Below, one piece after another: positions 58,056 to 64,000 of a stretch of DNA of 64,000 bases. Position 1 is the first letter of the stretch; each line of letters opens with the position of its first letter. The notes under the pieces are model-generated. The model made no database searches, was not told the origin of the DNA, and saw nothing but the letters and a program-made list of their open reading frames with translations. A program made the translations under genes and the position numbers. The DNA comes from Anthoceros angustus (lineage: Eukaryota; Streptophyta; Anthocerotopsida; Anthocerotales; Anthocerotaceae): NCBI GenBank assembly GCA_010909165.1, contig MU008155.1, positions 1,674,001-1,738,000 of the forward strand, given 5' to 3'.

Positions 58056-58659
58056 GGTAAGTAGGCCCTTCTTATCTCATACGGGTACATCTTCGGGGCG
58101 GTTGGGGGTTATGGGGTAGATTAGTGCAGGGGCACGCCCCCTGGCTTGGGGTTTTCCCGTTAGCCCTTGGGAAAAGAACGCCATGACGTTCTTTTTGTAA
58201 GGACCCCGCGGGCACGCCCGCCTCTGAATTTCAACAAAGAGACTTGTATCGGCACACGCGCACGCAGTCTTTGCTGTACCAGACTCTTTCGAGCGGGCTC
58301 GCTTGGCTTCAGCTGGACAGCAGCGCTCAGATTGAAATTCTTGCTGCTCGATTTAAAGCCAGACAGTTGCACTATCCTTCCTTCTCTAACTCGCGCTGTT
58401 CCGTCTTGATGCCCTTCTCCAAATTCGGCGAATGCCGGACGCTTGTATTGTGCAGCCTTCCTTCTCCAACTCGCGCTGCTCAGCAAACCTGCCCTGAAAC
58501 TCAGCGAACCCACGCTCCCCCTCCCCTCCCCTGTTCCCCCCCCACGCAACTCCCCAACTTGGCTTCCGCTGAACTCCTGCCGGATTATGTCGCGTATCGC
58601 TCCTTTGCTATCTCACCGCCGCAGCCTGCAGCTTGGACGTTCTGTGCGCGTGCAGGTTT
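58056..58659. other. Unassigned, possible upstream part of the receptor-like fragment
   Basis: A ~27-bp stretch (ccttccttctctaactcgcgctg) is duplicated at about 58374 and 58460. Open plus-strand frames are present but carry no motif that I recognise. Confidence 0.4.
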
Positions 58660-59512
58660 CCTTTTCATGACTTCGATGGGATATGGCCGCCCATGCCCAA
58701 GAGTTCTGGAGCAACGTACACCAGCCTTTTTGCACCAGGGTATCCTAACTCTCCTAACCAGATTTTTTTCAACGGTAGCCTTCAGGCAGTCTAGACTATC
58801 ATCGATCCCAATATTCTCAACTACTCCGTCACTGTGAGTGTCTACGACACGCCTTCTCCTCGAGTCTATGCTTCTTGTTCTTTCCCGACGTCAACAACAC
58901 TGTAAAGACTTCTGACTTCAGCTCGGACCATGGCCTCCTTCTGTTTCTTGTGCACCTCACCATTGCTAGCTGCCCATGCCTGGTGTGGGTTTTGCAGTCG
59001 GGTGCTACATTGCAGTCACTGCGCTGGCTGCTGTAAAGCTAGCTCTCAGCTACAGTCGGTGGACTGGGGATCCGTGTAGTCCTGTGCCATGTGATGGAAT
59101 CAACTGTACCAAGAATGTAGTCACAGCCTTGTAAAGTTCTACCCACCACATTCTGGTATCCAGGCATGTAATATTTTGCACAAGACAGCAACTGACTGTG
59201 TATTGTTGCCACTATTTATGTGCAGGTATCTTTCGGGCAAGAGTCTCCGCGGCCCGGTTCCCTTAGCCATTTCAGGCCTGACAGGTCTTAGGAGCCTGTC
59301 TTCCATGCCCCGTGACTCTGGCGAGTCTGTTTGTATGACAACAGGTAAAGGGAACTGCTGCAACACGGAGCACACCACCACAACCAGCTACAAACGACAT
59401 CAGGAGGCAACGGGAGCGGCACCACTTCAAAGACCAAAAGTTCCCTTGGGCCGGCCATTGGTGGCGTAATGGGAGTGGCGTTCTGGAGCCCTTACGGCAT
59501 TTGCTGAAGCTG
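58660..59512 (+). pseudogene. Malectin-like/LRR receptor-like gene fragment (truncated)
   Basis: The exon ending at 59130 reads AAVKLALSYSRWTGDPCSPV, PCDGINC, VVTAL. The next exon from 59226 continues in phase with YLSGKSLRGPVPLAISGLTG and LRSL. This WTGDPC-to-LRR join is the hallmark of malectin-like LRR receptor proteins. Before it (58660-58890) a malectin-type segment can be read with breaks (DFDGIWPPMPKSS, DPNILNYSVTVSVYDTPSP). After one LRR the frame runs into a Ser/Thr-rich stretch and GPAIGGVMGVAFW, the start of a membrane anchor, then stops near 59510. No kinase domain follows. Confidence 0.6.
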
Positions 59513-59674
59513 TACTTGATGTGTTTGCGTCATCTGACCTGATAGACCTGTTTGATGCGACAGGGTCTGCTTCTGAGTTCGAATTAGTCAACCTACTTTT
59601 GTCTCTACCAGCTTGAATAGACTCTCACTGACCACAATCTGCCTGTGAGAGTCTCATTTCCTTTAGCACACTGT

Positions 59675-60600
59675 TTATTGGCACATTTTTTTTAGTAGGG
59701 GAGCATTCGTTGGACTTCTTCTTTGGATTGGCGACCCTTGGACGAGAGCAGTTCTGGCGGCATTACCTAACATATCTGCCAACCCATGCATCAGGACCCC
59801 ATGACAAATGCTTGCACAATTTGCATGTCTCCAACGGGGAGGGACAAAGGACAGGGGAAGGGAGCGAGGGAAGAGGAGGGAAGGGGAGGCGAGGGGTAGA
59901 GAGGGAAGAGGAGGGAAGGAGAGGTAGGAGGAGGGAATGGGAGCGAAGGGAGAGGGGAGAGAGGGAGGGGAGAGCGAGGGAGAGGGGAGAGAGGGGTGAG
60001 GGAGGGAGGGGGACTGGAGTGAGGGTCCGACTGACCTGCCTGATTGTTGATGCCCAGCTGACTGTTGAATTCGCTGCTGCGGCTGGCTACTTACTGCTGG
60101 ACGCATCTCTGATTGTTGCTGTGACTGACTTTGTAAAGCGATTGGCTGTTGGGACTGTTGCTGCTGTATCTATATCTGTAACTGCTGCTGCTGCTGTGCA
60201 TCCTGCTGTAGCTGTAACTGCTGATGTAGCTGCTGATGTTCCTGCTGCTGTTGCCGCTGTAGCTGCTGCTGCTGCTGTGCATCCTGCTATAGCTGTAACT
60301 GCTGATGTAGCTGCTGCTGCTGCTGTGCATCCTGCTATAGCTGTAACTGCTGATGTTCCTGCTGCTGCTGCTGCTGCTGCTGCTGTAGCTGCAGCTGGTG
60401 GAGCTGCTGCTGCTGCTGTAGCTGCCCCTCCTGGAGGCGATGCCTCTGATCTAGCTGTTGCTGGTCCTGCTGCTGCCGCTGCTGGAGCCGATGCCGCTGC
60501 TGGAGCCGATGCCGCTGCTGGAGCCGATGCCACTCCTCAACCTGCCCCTGCTGTTGCTGTCGTTGATGCTGCATAACATGTTGCCTCTGAGCAAGAGTAT
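59675..60600 (-). CDS. Glutamine-rich reading frame, unidentified
   Basis: On the minus strand a frame starting in NTGALNPNTLAQRQHVM runs through long (Q)n, LQLQQDAQQQQQL repeats and then a Pro/Ser/Leu-rich segment (SLPHPSLPSPSL) to a stop at 59675, with possible frame changes inside the repeats. Upstream minus-strand frames at 60687-60944 and 61030-61336 could belong to the same gene but have no recognised motif. Polyglutamine plants such as Mediator or co-repressor subunits are possible; I do not assign it. Confidence 0.35.
59830..60012. repeat. Purine-rich (gagg/aggga) low-complexity tract
   Basis: Nearly pure A/G on the plus strand, built of gagggaag, gaggggaga and variants. Confidence 0.9.
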
Positions 60601-61634
60601 TAGGGTTTAGGGCTCCAGTGTTTGCATCCGCAGGGGAGTGGCCTGTGCAATCACAGCACAAAACCTGGTTAGCCAACAAGAAAACCTCAACGAGGAGATC
60701 GCCAGGTGTGACGGACGCCGCCACAATTTGGAACACCAGTGGTCTCAGGCGCACCAGAAGCGATGGCCCAGGGCGTGGCCTGAAGTACAGCCTGCAGATT
60801 CCCATTCCCCACACGACCAGGCCCATAACGGGCTTCCGCAGCGTCCGCGGCCACACTTTCGCCATTAATATCTCTGTTCAGCCCTGCAGCATAAGCATCT
60901 ACAACAGCACCCGATATGGGCAGAGACGTTCGCTCCTGTACCACGAGAACACCTCTTCCTCAGTACTGCCATGCATTTTTGCGCACAGTCTCCGCAGAGC
61001 CTGAGAGCCCCTGTCTGCGGCACGAAACTCTAGAACACACTCTGTACCTCATTTACCTGTGCCATCAGCTCAGGATCCATAAGCCTCCAGCGGCCAGTGT
61101 AACCCTCAATCTGGCAACCGTGCCACACAATATTCCACGAGAGTCGTCCTGCTGCATGAGAATTGCGCCGGCGCACAAGTGGACCGCGACACCCTGCTGG
61201 GCATGACATATATTTGGGCACCCGCGCAGAGATTTGGTAGGAGCCTCACTTGCAGGACCAAGCGCTTTGTCAGTCTCCCTTCGAAAATTGAAGGCGACTG
61301 GCGACAATCCAAAGCCCTAATGACAGGACGCTGCATTTTCTATAAAACCTTCAGGGTCGATTCACGATTCACACAGACAGTGGAACCTTCAGTCTTGTTT
61401 TTTTTTGTCGGTCGCGATCATTCTGGACAAATCTAGGCAGGCAATGGGAAGGCAGTTCGGATAATGTTGAAGCTGCTGCTGGACTTAAGGAGCTCGACCA
61501 GCAAGGGGCTCTCTGTGCTGGTAGTGAGTGAACCCCGGAGCTCTTGCCATGCTGCCTGTTATCCCAGCAGAGTGTGTGGCCCAGAAGGAACTCGCGCTGG
61601 ACGCTGTTTTCCCGGCCAGACTTTCTCTCGGACG
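60601..61634. other. Unassigned region upstream of the Q-rich frame
   Basis: Contains several open minus-strand stretches with plausible splice signals (for example ATGGCACAG followed by GTAAAT near 61055), possibly 5' exons of the Q-rich gene. Nothing recognised by motif. Confidence 0.3.
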
Positions 61635-62066
61635 TGCCGAATTCCTCCCGAATCCATTGTTTTCGGTGATGCACTCCTCGGTTACACCACTTCCGAATGT
61701 GACACGTTCCCTGGACTGAAAGAGGGCTTTTTATCGATTGAAATCGACAATCTGAAGCGTGTCGTTCTTTTCTTTCTCTCACGACCTATCTGTTCACATT
61801 CCTGCTGGAAGCCAACTTCTAGCTGCCTAGAGAGAGGTTGCGAATTAGGCTGCCGAATTCCTCCCGAATCCATTGTTTTCGGTGATGCACTCCTCGGTTA
61901 CACCACTTCCGAATGTGACACGTTCCCTGGACTGAAAGAGGGCTTTTCATCGATTGAAATCGACAATCTGAAGCGTGTCGTTCTTTTCTTTCTCTCACGA
62001 CCTATCTGTTCACATTCCTGCTGGAAGCCAACTTCTAGCTGCCTAGAGAGAGGTTGCGAATTAGGC
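61635..62066. repeat. Almost perfect 216-bp tandem duplication upstream of COQ5
   Basis: Copies 61635-61850 and 61851-62066 both begin tgccgaattcctcccgaatc and end gcgaattaggc. They differ by one substitution that I can see (ctttttatcg against cttttcatcg). The second copy ends only about 25 bp before the COQ5 start codon, so promoter/5' UTR DNA is duplicated. Confidence 0.95.
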
Positions 62067-62091
62067 TTCGGTTTAACAAAGGTCGACCGTT

Positions 62092-63721
<1,630 letters not shown>

Positions 63722-64000
63722 GAGAAGACCGATCATGAGGACCTGTACATACATTCGGAAATAGGTAGACAAGATGTGGTTCTACATTTGATAGTAGACA
63801 TTTGCCTACCAGCATGCATCTACCAACCAGTGTGCTTAAGTGTCTTCACCACATTCTTTCAATAACACGCCACAGAAATACGTAACGGTGGGCTGGTAAC
63901 AGACCTACCACAGTGCATCTCTGTCTCCCAATACATAACATTCTGTCAAGAACAGGTTTCTTCCTGCGAAACGTTTGATCCCGTTTCCAGTGGCCTTGTG
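63722..64000. other. COQ5 3' flank
   Basis: Probable 3' UTR and terminator; no further coding sequence recognised before the window ends. Confidence 0.6.

Noticed and set aside
59710-60576. 288-codon Ala/Val-rich plus-strand frame
   Set aside because: It is the antisense of CAG/CTG and purine repeats; the Q-rich minus-strand reading is the more natural one.

Overview
Nuclear DNA of a green plant, most likely a non-seed streptophyte (alga or early land plant). Genes are split by short GT-AG introns. Several families present are plant or starch-lineage families (ISA2, PHS2, PAR1-type, SR45a), and degenerate TTTAGGG-type telomere-like repeats occur. The retrotransposons look like non-LTR elements with a C-terminal restriction-like nuclease domain, which I associate with early-diverging lineages rather than flowering plants. 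The species cannot be fixed from the sequence alone.

Left part (1-16.5 kb): almost all genes lie on the minus strand. The isoamylase-like debranching enzyme ISA2 (cut by the window edge) is followed by a small coiled-coil gene and a decayed tandem family of bulb-type lectins (both plus strand), then RBX1, a cytosolic alpha-glucan phosphorylase (PHS2 type) and an SR45a/Tra2-like splicing factor. Two starch/glucan enzymes therefore lie within about 10 kb. I reconstructed exon by exon, with phases that close, the whole of RBX1, PHS2, SR45a, PAR1, the P450, eIF3b and COQ5, and the visible part of ISA2.

Middle part (17-38.5 kb): a dead MULE DNA transposon with about 210-bp terminal inverted repeats; a PAR1-family secreted protein gene; and a minus-strand gene with a Bromo_TP-like histone fold and a polyglutamine tail (possibly a SAGA/TFIID-type subunit). 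Then comes the most unusual object of the window: a head-to-tail array of four ~2.2-2.35 kb units plus one rearranged fragment. Each unit carries a MADS-box-like gene whose last exon contains its own ~95-bp minisatellite. Every copy is frame-disrupted as assembled, mostly by short indels, so either rapid pseudogenisation or assembly error must be considered. A retroelement-like stretch follows.

Right part (39-64 kb): a cytochrome P450 of the CYP72-clan type, microsatellites, an FBXO9-like F-box gene, the translation initiation subunit eIF3b, a nest of non-LTR retrotransposon remnants with an embedded Ty1/copia fragment, interstitial telomere-like and satellite repeats, a truncated malectin/LRR receptor-like fragment, a Q-rich reading frame, and a complete COQ5 ubiquinone-biosynthesis methyltransferase gene just downstream of a 216-bp tandem duplication.

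The genes are mostly unrelated housekeeping genes; no operon logic is expected. A recurrent theme is local tandem duplication at every scale, from exon fragments to whole genes.
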